A stretch of 64,000 bases of DNA from Flavobacterium sp. (GCA_016721735.1 JADKHM010000008.1:1-64000), one strand, 5' to 3'; counted from the stretch's first letter, positions 44,817 through 53,887 are shown. The notes: generated by a model from the letters alone, not told the origin. Translations and numbers: made by a program.

Positions 44817-46490
44817 TTAAAATCCTTTTGCAGTGTCGTCGCCGCGATGGTCTGCACCGCCTTCTAGTTGTCCATTAGGCAATCGAAGTATCGCATCTAC
44901 TTTTCCGACGACTGGTAATTCCTTTATTTTTATTCCGTAGCCTTTGACATTGAGGTTGGATAGCAAGTCGTTAGCAAAACTATGCGGTTCAAATACAATT
45001 TCATCAGGTAACCATTGGTGGTGAAATCTTGGTTGATCTACCGCCATTTGCATTCCCATTCCAAACTCAGTAACATTCAAAATGGTTTGCAAGACTGCCG
45101 TAATGATGGTTGATCCTCCAGGTGAACCCAATACCATCAATAGTTTTCCTTTCTTCTCAACAATGGTGGGCGTCATCGAACTGAGCATTCGCTTTTCGGG
45201 AGCAATACTATTGGCTTTCGCTCCGACCAAACCGTAGGAATTCGGTGCGCCAGATTTGCTGCTAAAGTCGTCCATTTGGTTATTAAAAAAGAACCCCAAT
45301 TCCTCGGAATACAATTTAGATCCGTAGGCGCCATTGAGTGTTGTAGTGGCAGCAATCGCATTTCCTTCTGCATCGACAATTGAGTAATGTGTCGTTTCGT
45401 TGCTTTCTGAAATGGTGATATTTCCATGGGCAATTTGGTTAGATGGTGTGGCTTTATTCCAATCAAAATTTTTCATTCGTTGCTTGAGGTAATTTTTTTT
45501 TAATCAACTGGTTTGTAGGATTTTAATAAAATCAGGATCGCCTAAAAAATAGTTTCTATCCGCATACGCACGTCGCTCAGCCTCGGTTAATAATTGGATG
45601 TATTGTTCTGAATTATGACCATACTTTGCAACTGGATAAGGCTCAATCATTTTCATAATTTGTCCCAAAGTGATGCCTCCGCTCGAGGGTGGCGACATCG
45701 AAATAATCTTCAAATCTTTATAGGGAATGGTGATGGGTTTTCGCCATTTGACTTCATATTTTGCCAAATCTTCCATGCTGAGAATGCCGCCATTTTTTTG
45801 AATGAAGTCGACCATTTTTTGAGCGGTTTCGCCAGTATAGAATTCACTCGCGCCATTTTGCAAAATACGTTCTAACGTGGCGGCTAAGTTGGCATACTTA
45901 ATCGTATCACCGACCTTATATGTTTTGGCGTACATCGTTTCGTTGCCGCTAGTTTCATTGATTTCCTTTTGATTGTTGCTGATTTGCTTCCACTGTTTTT
46001 CTGTAATGACAACACCTTTTTTGGCTAAGGCAATTACGGGTGCCATGATGGTTTTCAAAGGCAATTTTCCAAATTTCTGGTGTACGGCAAAAATGCCTGC
46101 GATGGTTCCAGGGACGCCAATTGCCAGTGCGCCATTCACGCTCAAATTGGGAATTACTTCCTTGTTTTTGTCGAGATACATGTCTTTGTTGGCTTTCAGC
46201 GGTGCCTTTTCCCGATAATCTAAAGCGCCGATTTCTCCATCAAATTTTCGATAGACCATAAATCCACCACCCGCAATGTTTCCTGCATAAGGATAAGCCA
46301 CTGCCAACGCCAATTCGGTAGCGACCATAGCATCAAAGGCATTCCCGCCTTGTTGCATAATTTGTACGCCAATTTCCGAGGCTTCTTCACGCGCAGAAAC
46401 GACCATAGCTTTCGATGCTATCAAACCAGTTTGTCCGAGAACTACAATTGAATATTGAAATAGAAAGCAGGAGAGTACTAGTCTTTTCAT
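44817..46490 (-). pseudogene. ggt: Gamma-glutamyltransferase, split by two frameshifts
   Basis: The upstream part (45504-46490) has a signal peptide (MKRLVLSCFLFQYSIVVLGQ) and the GGT large-subunit sequence (MVVSAREEASEIGVQIMQQG, YADRNYFLGDPDFIKI). Its frame stops at 45504. The downstream part (44817-45476) begins KNFDWNKATPSNQIAHGNIT and holds the autoprocessing site ETTHYSIVDAEGNAIAATTT and SPGGSTIITAVLQTILN. Between them PTNQLIKK is in one frame and NYLKQRMKNF in another, the second shift being at a run of nine A's (plus-strand T's at 45493-45501). Intact GGT transfers or hydrolyses gamma-glutamyl groups of glutathione in the periplasm. As read it is broken; the homopolymer suggests that an error is possible. 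Confidence 0.85.
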
Positions 46491-47071
46491 AATTCACTAT
46501 TTTTTTGTTGGACATGTGCGATTAAATCCTCGAAAAAAGCTGTAAACTCCGTTTCAAATTCCACATAATATTGCTCTAATTCCTCAATAGCATATTGCAT
46601 CTGCGAAACGTCTTTGGTGCGGTGATCCATTTGGGTGAGGATTCGTGCAATGCCTTTTGTATGCTGATAGTTGACCAACCAATTATGTTGAATCATATAC
46701 GGCTTTAGGTGCAAAGTTTTCTCTGTTAATATGTCGTGATTCGTTTCTAGAGATTGGTAAAATCGCTCCACAAAATCTTCTAGTTTTTCGTTGGAGTATG
46801 TTGCCCAATTCTTCGCTAGAAAATGATCGTAGAAGACATCTACAATGACGCCAGCGTAATGATGGTAACGCTCGTGCAAGCGTTTGGTGCTTTGCCTAAA
46901 TATGGGATGTGCGTCGGTGTAGGTGTCGATGGCTCTGTGCAAAACAATTCCTTTTTGCACGTCGGCGGGTAAATATTCATAATGTTTTCCTCTAATCCCA
47001 TCTGCCATAAAATTTCCGATTTTGATTAAATCGTTATCGCCGGAAAGGTAGATGTGTGCTAGGAAATTCAT
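46487..47071 (-). CDS. acpH: Acyl carrier protein phosphodiesterase
   Basis: 194 residues, normal length. MNFLAHIYLSGDNDLIKIGN and FMADGIRGKHYEYLPADVQK are the family start; IVLHRAIDTYTDAHPIFRQS and VIVDVFYDHFLAKNW carry the conserved HRxID and YDHF residues. The enzyme removes the 4'-phosphopantetheine group from acyl carrier protein. It overlaps the glutamyltransferase gene by 4 bases (ATGA), so the two are co-transcribed. Upstream lies an imperfect repeat shared with glmM. Confidence 0.9.
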   Translation of the reverse strand: MNFLAHIYLSGDNDLIKIGNFMADGIRGKHYEYLPADVQKGIVLHRAIDTYTDAHPIFRQSTKRLHERYHHYAGVIVDVFYDHFLAKNWATYSNEKLEDFVERFYQSLETNHDILTEKTLHLKPYMIQHNWLVNYQHTKGIARILTQMDHRTKDVSQMQYAIEELEQYYVEFETEFTAFFEDLIAHVQQKNSEL

Positions 47072-47075
47072 GTTT

Positions 47076-47175
47076 CGGAGTTGCTAAGTTACTGAGCCAT
47101 TAAGTTTCTGAGCTTAGTTTTGTAAATATATAAAAAAACTTAGGCACTCAGCTACTCCGTAACTCAGCAACTTTT
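47076..47175. repeat. Imperfect inverted repeat of the GTTACTGAG type
   Basis: CGGAGTTGCTAAGTTACTGA at 47076-47095 and on is matched in inverse by AACTTAG..CTCAG..CTCCGTAACTCAGCAAC up to 47171. It fills the gap between the divergent acpH and glmM genes and abuts the -7 box of glmM. It looks like a dispersed repeat built from a GAGTTACT-like unit. Confidence 0.6.
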
Positions 47176-47176
47176 T

Positions 47177-47184
47177 TATCTTTG
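47177..47184 (+). promoter_or_regulatory. -7 box of glmM
   Basis: TATCTTTG, 37 bases before the ATG. The -33 position falls inside the inverted repeat and has no clear TTG. Confidence 0.55.
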
Positions 47185-47221
47185 TCGCTCATAAATTAAC
47201 ATTCATAAATCAGAAATAAAA

Positions 47222-48610
47222 ATGACCTTAATCAAATCGATATCAGGAATTCGCGGAACCATTGGAGGCAAAGTCGGAGATAATTTAACGCCAGTAGATG
47301 CAGTAAAGTTTGCGTCCGCTTACGGAACTTGGCTCAAAACCTATTCTAAAAGTGAAAAGCTTACCGTAGTCATAGGCCGGGATGCAAGAATTTCTGGACC
47401 GATGATTCACAATTTGGTAGTGAATACACTTATTGGTTTGGGCATTGATGTCATCGATTTGGGTTTATCAACTACGCCAACAGTAGAAGTGGCAGTTCCT
47501 TTAGAGAAAGCGCATGGTGGAATAATCTTGACCGCTTCTCACAATCCAAAACAATGGAATGCTTTGAAATTATTGAATGAAAAAGGAGAGTTTTTGAGTG
47601 GTGCTGATGGGGCGAAAATCCTTGAAATTGCTGATGCTGAAGCTTTTGATTTTTCCGACGTCGATTCGTTAGGCGAAATCACCGTTAATGATGCCTATAT
47701 GGACATTCACATTGACGAAGTATTGAATTTACCTTTAGTAGACGCAGAAGCTGTTGCGAAAAGAAAATTTAAAGTGGTTGTGGATGGCGTGAATTCCTCT
47801 GGAGGTATCGTAATTCCAAATTTGTTGGAGCAAATGGGCGTCGAAGTAGTCAAGTTGTACTGCGAACCGAATGGTCATTTTCCGCATAATCCAGAACCTT
47901 TAAAAGAACATTTGGGAGATATTTGTAAATTGGTTTTAGAGGAAAAAGCCGATTTTGGAATTGTAGTCGATCCAGACGTAGATCGTTTGGCTTTCATCTC
48001 TAACGACGGTGAAATGTTCGGTGAAGAATATACTTTAGTGGCGGTTGCGGATTACGTATTAAGCAAAACCCCAGGCAATACGGTGTCGAATATGTCGTCT
48101 TCAAGAGCGTTGCGAGACATTACCAACAAATATAGCGGTAGTTACCAAGCTAGTGCGGTGGGTGAAGTAAATGTTGTCGAATTGATGAAGAAAACCAACG
48201 CCATTATTGGAGGCGAAGGAAACGGCGGGATTATTTATCCAGAATTGCATTATGGTCGTGATAGTTTGGTGGGCGTGGCTTTGTTCTTGACGCATTTGGC
48301 TAATTTAGAGGTGACGGTTGCGGAATTGCGAGCGAGTTATCCGCAATATTATATGAGTAAAAATAAAATTGAATTGACGCCACAAATTGATGTTGATGCG
48401 ATTCTAGAGGCGATGACTGCCAAGTACAAACAGGAAGACATTTCTACCATTGACGGTGTGAAAATTGACTTTGCAACGGAATGGGTTCATTTAAGAAAAT
48501 CGAATACAGAACCCATAATTCGAATTTATACCGAGGCGCCAACACAAGCAGCAGCAGATCAATTGGCAGCGCGAATTATTGACGAAATCAAAGCGGTAGC
48601 TGGACTTTAG
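47222..48610 (+). CDS. glmM: Phosphoglucosamine mutase
   Basis: 462 residues. The phosphoserine site is ILTASHNPKQWNALK (Ser106), the metal-binding loop is DPDVDR (250-255), and GGEGNGGIIYPELHYGRDSL is the sugar-binding loop. The C-terminal TEWVHLRKSNTEPIIRIYTE binds phosphate. It interconverts glucosamine 6- and 1-phosphates for peptidoglycan and lipopolysaccharide precursors. It stands alone, with a strong terminator at 48636-48670. Confidence 0.95.
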   Translation: MTLIKSISGIRGTIGGKVGDNLTPVDAVKFASAYGTWLKTYSKSEKLTVVIGRDARISGPMIHNLVVNTLIGLGIDVIDLGLSTTPTVEVAVPLEKAHGGIILTASHNPKQWNALKLLNEKGEFLSGADGAKILEIADAEAFDFSDVDSLGEITVNDAYMDIHIDEVLNLPLVDAEAVAKRKFKVVVDGVNSSGGIVIPNLLEQMGVEVVKLYCEPNGHFPHNPEPLKEHLGDICKLVLEEKADFGIVVDPDVDRLAFISNDGEMFGEEYTLVAVADYVLSKTPGNTVSNMSSSRALRDITNKYSGSYQASAVGEVNVVELMKKTNAIIGGEGNGGIIYPELHYGRDSLVGVALFLTHLANLEVTVAELRASYPQYYMSKNKIELTPQIDVDAILEAMTAKYKQEDISTIDGVKIDFATEWVHLRKSNTEPIIRIYTEAPTQAAADQLAARIIDEIKAVAGL

Positions 48611-48635
48611 TCAAAATTATTATCAAAATAACAAT

Positions 48636-48670
48636 AAGCCTTTCCACCATAATGGAAAGGCTTTTTTATT
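48636..48670 (+). terminator. Terminator of glmM
   Basis: AAGCCTTTCCA (48636-48646) pairs with TGGAAAGGCTT (48653-48663), followed by TTTTT. Confidence 0.93.
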
Positions 48671-48722
48671 TAGCTGCGCATATTATTTTTACTGGTTCAA
48701 AAGAATAGCAATGCTACTCTAC

Positions 48723-48750
48723 AAAAAAAGCCTCAGATTTCGCTGAGGCT
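48723..48750 (-). terminator. Terminator of the rubrerythrin gene
   Basis: AGCCTCAG (48729-48736) pairs with CTGAGGCT (48743-48750). The minus strand then reads a T-run (A-run at 48723-48729). Confidence 0.9.
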
Positions 48751-48772
48751 TCGGGAAAAAAACAAACAACAA

Positions 48773-49489
48773 TCAGGTAGTTAGGTTTACAATTTTTATA
48801 AATTTTTCAGAGCTTGTCATTGAAATTCCACAACGTTTTGGAGCGGTTGTGTCATACGTATTTCCACAAGTTGGACAAATATAATAGACTGTCGGAAGTG
48901 TTTTTACTGTGTTTGATTCGAGTGCAGCAAGGGCTTTTTCATAAAATACTTTGTGTTTTTGTTCTGTTTTGAACGCATAGTTAAAGCTAACTTGTGCCAA
49001 TTGATTATCTGCTTTTTTTGCAGTGGTCAAGAACTCGGGATACATGGTGCTGATTTCATAGCCTTCTCCTTTGATGGCATCTTGTAAGTTCTCTTTGGTT
49101 GATTTTACGGTAAATTCGGGAGTTACAGCAGCTACAATTTGACCGCTTTCTTCCAGAACAGCTTTGTGGTTGTTCGCGTGAATTTTTTCAGATTTAGAAG
49201 CGGTGGCAAACAAAAGCGCAATTTCGTGGAAACCTTCTTCTTCTGCTTTTTTGCTGTAGGCTAGGTATTTAGCGCTTGCCGTACTTTCGCCTTTAAAGGC
49301 ATCCATTAAATTATTGGTGGTCGCAACTTTGGCATCCGACGCAGAAATGTCCTTTAGTTCGGATCCTAAGGAAGCTTCTTCTGCAATGGGTTTTTGCATC
49401 ACTTCTTCATCCGTATTGCTTTTGCACGATTGAAAAGCGAGGGTGGCAAAACTGACGGCCGTGACGAGCATTATAATTGATTTTTTCAT
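48773..49489 (-). CDS. Exported rubrerythrin-like lipoprotein
   Basis: 238 residues. A signal peptide with lipobox (AVSFATLAFQSC, cysteine 22) is unusual for a rubrerythrin. The diiron domain has GESTASAKYLAYSKKAEEEG, SEKIHANNH (ExxH), GEGYEISTMYPEFLTTAKKA and KTEQKHKVFYEKAL (ExxH), so all expected ligands seem present. The C-terminal rubredoxin-like knuckle has CPTCGNTYDTTAPKRCGIS, with three instead of four cysteines. Rubrerythrins reduce peroxide; this one would act in the periplasm. The promoter region carries three 11-bp-spaced repeats at 49556-49583, just after the two-component operon. Confidence 0.85.
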   Translation of the reverse strand: MKKSIIMLVTAVSFATLAFQSCKSNTDEEVMQKPIAEEASLGSELKDISASDAKVATTNNLMDAFKGESTASAKYLAYSKKAEEEGFHEIALLFATASKSEKIHANNHKAVLEESGQIVAAVTPEFTVKSTKENLQDAIKGEGYEISTMYPEFLTTAKKADNQLAQVSFNYAFKTEQKHKVFYEKALAALESNTVKTLPTVYYICPTCGNTYDTTAPKRCGISMTSSEKFIKIVNLTT

Positions 49490-49555
49490 GGCAAGATGTT
49501 TATTAAATGTTTAAATTTTACATTACAAAGATCTGCCTGTGTACATTTAAGTATC

Positions 49556-49583
49556 CTTTAGCGAAACTTAAAAAAGCCTTAAT
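49556..49583. promoter_or_regulatory. Three 11-bp-spaced direct repeats (putative response regulator site 1)
   Basis: On the plus strand CTTTAG (49556), CTTAAA (49567) and CTTAAT (49578) start exactly 11 bases apart. They lie 67-94 bases upstream of the rubrerythrin start codon. The same arrangement recurs at 52188-52215. An 11-bp spacing matches tandem binding by OmpR/PhoB-type regulators. Confidence 0.6.
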
Positions 49584-49584
49584 T

Positions 49585-50958
49585 TTATTTGAATCGAAGG
49601 GTAAATGTGGAGCCTTTTTCGGGTGTACTTCTTACTTGCAATTCGATGTTTTGAAGATCGGCTAGTTTCTTGGCGATGGATAGTCCAAGTCCGTTTCCTT
49701 TGATGGTAGAACTTCTCGATTCATCGGTACGATAAAACCGATTGAAGACATTAGGAAGTTCCTCATCTGTAATCCCGATTCCTTCATCTTGAAACGACAA
49801 AGTACTGCTATTTGATTCCCAAAAAACAGTAATGGTTCCTTTGCTATTGCTGTATTTAATGGCATTTTGGATCAAATTGTCAATGATGATTTCTAAATAA
49901 AACGGGACTCCAATAACAAGTGCATCTTCAGGAATAAGAACTTGCAGTTTGAGTTCCTTTTCCGACAATGCCTCCAACCACTTTTCACTCGAATTGTATA
50001 CTTTTTTTGCTAGCGGAATCGCTTCTTTTTTGGTTGCTGTGATGCCAGATTCTATTCGTGCCAATTGCAGCAGTTGTTCTAACAAGGTGTCTAGGCGATC
50101 TACTTGTGCGATGATATTGCTCAATTTTGCTTCATAAACTTCCGGCTCTCTTTTTTTGCGAATCAGAATTTCTATGGTACCTCTGATGGCGGCCAATGGC
50201 GTTCTAATTTCGTGCGAGGCATCGCTGGTGAATTGCTTTTGTTGAACGATACTTTTTTCAATTCTAAATAGCAAATCGTTGATTGTTTGGGTTAGTTTGT
50301 AGAGTTCATCTTTTCGTTCGGGTAATTTCAATCTGGTTCCGATGCTAGATTCGCTAATACCTGACGCCGTTTTTATCAATTGATGCACAGGTTTTATAGC
50401 TTCGGACGCGGCAATTTGTGAGGCCACAAATTGAATGATCAGCATAAATGGAAAGGAAATAAATAGAACCAAAATCAAATTCCGGAGAATGGAGTAGGAC
50501 TCTTGTTGTGAGGTGGCAATGGTGAGTTGACCGATAATAGCACCGGCTTCATTCGTAATCGGAAATTGACCTAAGCGTATTTTTTGATTGCTGATTTCAC
50601 CGTTGTAGAAGGTTTCTGTTTTATTTTTTGGATTGAATAAGAATTGGTCGTCGTGTAAATTACTCGAGTGAAAAACGACTTTTCCTTTCGTATCGACGAT
50701 TTGAAGAAAGGTGGGATTCACTTCGATTTTCTTGTGTTCTAATTCATCCCATTCCGGCATTTTTTTGATGATTATACTGTCGCGATGCCAGTCTAAATTG
50801 CTGAAAACCTCTTCTTTTTCGGTCAGAATATCATTGTCTAAATGGTTGTATGCGGTTTTGGTCACGACTAAAAATATAACCAAAAACACGAACGCTGTAG
50901 TCAAAGCTACCGCTAATGTATTGAAAAGGGCAATTCTATTTTTGAATTTTAAAGTCAT
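49585..50958 (-). CDS. Sensor histidine kinase
   Basis: 457 residues. Two membrane helices (about 12-34 and 158-180) enclose a periplasmic sensor part. A HAMP segment (KPVHQLIKTASGISESSIGT) leads to the HisKA domain with the phospho-histidine 249 in FTSDASHEIRTPLAAIRGTI. The ATPase domain has IIDNLIQNAIKYSNSKG (N box), FQDEGIGITDEELPNVFNRF (G1) and GNGLGLSIAKKLADLQNIEL (G2). The ATG overlaps the stop of the response regulator gene by 4 bases. The signal is unknown; an exported rubrerythrin gene next to it hints at oxidative stress. Confidence 0.93.
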   Translation of the reverse strand: MTLKFKNRIALFNTLAVALTTAFVFLVIFLVVTKTAYNHLDNDILTEKEEVFSNLDWHRDSIIIKKMPEWDELEHKKIEVNPTFLQIVDTKGKVVFHSSNLHDDQFLFNPKNKTETFYNGEISNQKIRLGQFPITNEAGAIIGQLTIATSQQESYSILRNLILVLFISFPFMLIIQFVASQIAASEAIKPVHQLIKTASGISESSIGTRLKLPERKDELYKLTQTINDLLFRIEKSIVQQKQFTSDASHEIRTPLAAIRGTIEILIRKKREPEVYEAKLSNIIAQVDRLDTLLEQLLQLARIESGITATKKEAIPLAKKVYNSSEKWLEALSEKELKLQVLIPEDALVIGVPFYLEIIIDNLIQNAIKYSNSKGTITVFWESNSSTLSFQDEGIGITDEELPNVFNRFYRTDESRSSTIKGNGLGLSIAKKLADLQNIELQVRSTPEKGSTFTLRFK

Positions 50959-51632
50959 TCGTCTGCTTCAATTTTGTAACCGATGCCACGGACAGTTTGA
51001 ATAATCGACGGTTTACCAGGATCGTCTAATTTCTTGCGAAGAAAATTAATGTAGACATCAATAATCGAATTGTCATAGTCAAAATGAATATCCCAGACTT
51101 TTTCAATGATGCGCGTACGCCGGCAAACTTTGCCTTTATTGCGTAGGAAGAATTCGAAAAGTGCAAATTCTCTTTGGGTTAATTCGATTGGTTTTCCGCT
51201 TTTGGTTATGGTGTGTTTTTCGATATTCATTTCGATATCAGCGACAGAAAACACCACAGTTTCAACGTCATTTTTACGCATTAGCACTCGAATTCTGGCT
51301 AAAAGTTCTTCAAAAGAAAATGGTTTTCGAATGTAATCATTAGCACCAGATTCTAAACCAAATACGGCATCATCGACCGTGTCTTTGGCCGTTAAGAATA
51401 TAATAGGTACACTTTTATTTTCCTTGCGAACTGCTCGACAGATCTCGATGCCGTTGAGTCCAGGCAGCATCCAATCGAGCAAAATAACGTCGTATTCATC
51501 AAGGTTACTGAGCGCGAGTTGCAGTCCTCTTTTTCCGTTATCGGCAATATCTACCGCAAATCCTTCCTCTTCTAAACCTTCTTTGATGAAGTTGGCAATG
51601 GTTGTTTCGTCTTCGACAATAAGAATTCGCAT
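50955..51632 (-). CDS. OmpR/PhoB-type response regulator
   Basis: 225 residues. The receiver domain has the acidic pair in IVEDE, the phospho-aspartate at 53 in DVILLDWMLPGLNGIEICRA and lysine 83 in FLTAKD. The C-terminal winged helix (ELTQREFALFEFFLRNKGKV, SIIDVYINFLRKKLDDPGKP, IQTVRGIGYKIE) is of the OmpR/PhoB type. It controls transcription after phosphorylation by the kinase encoded by the overlapping gene. Likely target sites are the 11-bp-spaced repeats at 49556-49583 and 52188-52215. Confidence 0.95.
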   Translation of the reverse strand: MRILIVEDETTIANFIKEGLEEEGFAVDIADNGKRGLQLALSNLDEYDVILLDWMLPGLNGIEICRAVRKENKSVPIIFLTAKDTVDDAVFGLESGANDYIRKPFSFEELLARIRVLMRKNDVETVVFSVADIEMNIEKHTITKSGKPIELTQREFALFEFFLRNKGKVCRRTRIIEKVWDIHFDYDNSIIDVYINFLRKKLDDPGKPSIIQTVRGIGYKIEADE

Positions 51633-51667
51633 AAGAGATTTAATTTGATCGATTAAAGGTACTTATT

Positions 51668-52138
51668 TTAATTGTTTTCTGAAGCGTTTTCAAAATCTGG
51701 CAGCGCCAATTCTACTCCAGCGCCATGGCTATAGACTAATTGTCCACCCAAGTACGCCGTTCTAGAAACTGCTGCAATCAAAAATGCGAAAAGCAGCATT
51801 CCTATCGCTTTTGTCACCACTGATTTGTAGTTTAGAAAATAGATTGTAGTATGAAATGTTGCGGTAATACAGGCAATCCATATAGCAAAGTTGGCAGCTT
51901 GTTCGTGCAGTTCCATGGGAATTTTCAGTGGACCTTCTTCGATGCCTTCTCCAGCAGATCCGCCAGACAAAAATGCAGCGATGACTCCAATAGTTCCCAG
52001 AATTAACAGCAATAGCGAGACTTTCTTATAAAATTCCCTTTTAAAAATAGCAGAAATCACTTCAAATAAAAATGCAACCGTAAGTAGTGCAATTGGAAAG
52101 TGAATGAGCATGGCGTGGAGGTGCGTTGCTGAAATCAT
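51668..52138 (-). CDS. DUF2231 membrane protein
   Basis: 156 residues with four membrane helices. The start HLHAMLIHFPIALLTVAFLF is the DUF2231 signature with the histidines of HAMLIHFPIAL; later FLSGGSAGEGIEEG and ELHEQAANFAIWIACITAT contribute a further histidine. The family may bind heme or another redox cofactor through these histidines; that is inference. It lies 35 bases upstream of the response regulator on the same strand, so it may be the first gene of that operon. The 11-bp repeats at 52188-52215 are 50 bases before its ATG. Confidence 0.85.
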   Translation of the reverse strand: MISATHLHAMLIHFPIALLTVAFLFEVISAIFKREFYKKVSLLLLILGTIGVIAAFLSGGSAGEGIEEGPLKIPMELHEQAANFAIWIACITATFHTTIYFLNYKSVVTKAIGMLLFAFLIAAVSRTAYLGGQLVYSHGAGVELALPDFENASENN

Positions 52139-52187
52139 GATTGATGTTGTTTATTATGTAAAGGTTTCAAAATACTATTGAATGACC

Positions 52188-52215
52188 CTTAAATCGGCCT
52201 TAAAATTGACTTAAA
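52188..52215. promoter_or_regulatory. Three 11-bp-spaced direct repeats (putative response regulator site 2)
   Basis: CTTAAA occurs at 52188, 52199 and 52210, each start exactly 11 bases from the last; the second and third copies extend to CTTAAAATTG. They lie upstream of the DUF2231 - response regulator - kinase genes and resemble the site before the rubrerythrin gene. Confidence 0.65.
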
Positions 52216-52309
52216 ATTGGCGAGTTACCATCCATAAAAGCTAGAAAAGGCAATAAATGAAAACGTTGTAGTTTACTGGCATGGTTGTGCATCACTTAAA
52301 AAAAAATAA

Positions 52310-52317
52310 TATCTTTG
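52310..52317 (+). promoter_or_regulatory. -7 box of the class-V aminotransferase gene
   Basis: TATCTTTG, with a TTG 22 bases upstream (52285-52287), which is somewhat far. The ATG follows at 52336. Confidence 0.5.
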
Positions 52318-52335
52318 ACCACAAATAATTATGCC

Positions 52336-53832
52336 ATGACAACCCTTGATAAGCTGGTTTTACCTACTTCCTTAGAGCAGTATTTCAAGCCTTTTCGCGA
52401 TCAAATTATTGGAATCAACCAAGAATTCGAATCGCCATTTGGAACGAAAAAAATCATTTACACCGACTGGACCGCCAGTGGCAGGTTGTACCGTCCGATT
52501 GAAGAAAAGATGATGAATGAGATTGGTTCGTTCGTTGCCAATACCCACACGGAAACTACTGTTTCTGGAACCGTGATGACTTTGGCTTATCATCAGGCGC
52601 GACATATCATAAAGCATCATGTTAATGCGAATAGCGAGGACGTTTTGATTACAGATGGAACCGGAATGACAGGTGTTGTCAATAAGTTTCAACGTATTTT
52701 GGGATTAAAAGTCCCTGAGAATTTGAAAGCCCATACGAAAGTGCCGCAAGAAGACAAACCGATCGTATTCATCTCTCACATGGAGCACCATTCTAATCAA
52801 ACCTCTTGGTTGGAAACTATTGCGGATGTGGTGATTGTTCCTGCGTGTGAAAAAGGATTGTTTTGTTTGGATAATTTTAGAAAGTTATTGAGTAAATATC
52901 AAGATCGAACCATTAAAATCGCGTCTATTACTTCATGTTCAAATGTTACTGGAATCAGTACTCCTTATCATGAAGTGGCGAAAATCATGCACCAAAACAA
53001 CGGTTTGTGTTTCGTTGATTTTGCTTGTTCTGGACCTTACGTAAAAATTGACATGCATCCGGAAGACGCGGAAAGTTATTTGGATGCGATCTTCTTTTCA
53101 CCACATAAATTTTTAGGTGGACCAGGAACGACGGGTGTTTTGGTTTTTAATAAAAAATTGTATCGCAATATGGTGCCGGACAATCCGGGTGGTGGTACGG
53201 TTTCTTGGACCAATCCTTGGGGTGAACACAAATATGTTGACAATATTGAAGACCGTGAAGACGGCGGAACACCTGGATTCTTGCAAGCGATTAAAACGGC
53301 TTTGGCAATTCAATTGAAGGAGGAAATGGGCATTGAGAACATTTTGAAGCGAGAACACGAAATTGTTGACTATGTTTTTGCTGAATTGGGTTCTGTTCCA
53401 AACATAAAGATTTTGGCTGGACAACACCACGATCGTTTGGGTGTGATTTCATTTTATATTGACGACTTGCATTTTAATCTAGGCGTAAAATTATTGAATG
53501 ACAGATTTGGTATTCAAACCAGAGGTGGTTGCAGTTGTGCGGGAACCTACGGACATTATTTGTTAAATGTTGATGAAGCAACTTCCCATCATTTAGTGTG
53601 TCAAATTGATTCAGGTGATTTGATTCAAAAGCCAGGTTGGATTCGGATGTCGATTCATCCAACGACAACCAATGCTGAAATTGCCTTTGTTTGCGACAGT
53701 ATCAAAGATGTGGCGAAGCATCATCAAGAGTGGGGCAGAGACTACAAGTACAATAAGAGCTCTAACGAATTTGTACATCAAAATGCGAAGTCTTACGAGA
53801 AGGATTTGGTATCGAAATGGTTTCGATTATAA
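52336..53832 (+). CDS. Class-V aminotransferase (cysteine desulfurase-like)
   Basis: 498 residues from the ATG at 52336; a TTG at 52315 lies between the -7 box and this ATG and is unlikely. It is longer than NifS/SufS (about 400). The PLP lysine is 258 in FFSPHKFLGGPGTTGVLVFN. THTETTVSGTVMTLAYHQAR and DGTGMTGVVNKFQRIL bind the cofactor. RGGCSCAGTYGHYLLNVDEA is the position of the catalytic cysteine of desulfurases and keeps two cysteines. The reaction is not known; sulfur removal from cysteine is possible but unproven for this long subfamily. Monocistronic. Confidence 0.85.
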   Translation: MTTLDKLVLPTSLEQYFKPFRDQIIGINQEFESPFGTKKIIYTDWTASGRLYRPIEEKMMNEIGSFVANTHTETTVSGTVMTLAYHQARHIIKHHVNANSEDVLITDGTGMTGVVNKFQRILGLKVPENLKAHTKVPQEDKPIVFISHMEHHSNQTSWLETIADVVIVPACEKGLFCLDNFRKLLSKYQDRTIKIASITSCSNVTGISTPYHEVAKIMHQNNGLCFVDFACSGPYVKIDMHPEDAESYLDAIFFSPHKFLGGPGTTGVLVFNKKLYRNMVPDNPGGGTVSWTNPWGEHKYVDNIEDREDGGTPGFLQAIKTALAIQLKEEMGIENILKREHEIVDYVFAELGSVPNIKILAGQHHDRLGVISFYIDDLHFNLGVKLLNDRFGIQTRGGCSCAGTYGHYLLNVDEATSHHLVCQIDSGDLIQKPGWIRMSIHPTTTNAEIAFVCDSIKDVAKHHQEWGRDYKYNKSSNEFVHQNAKSYEKDLVSKWFRL

Positions 53833-53887
53833 GATAATTTTGAATTTTAGGTTCATTCAAAATTTAACATTCAACATTCAAAATAAA

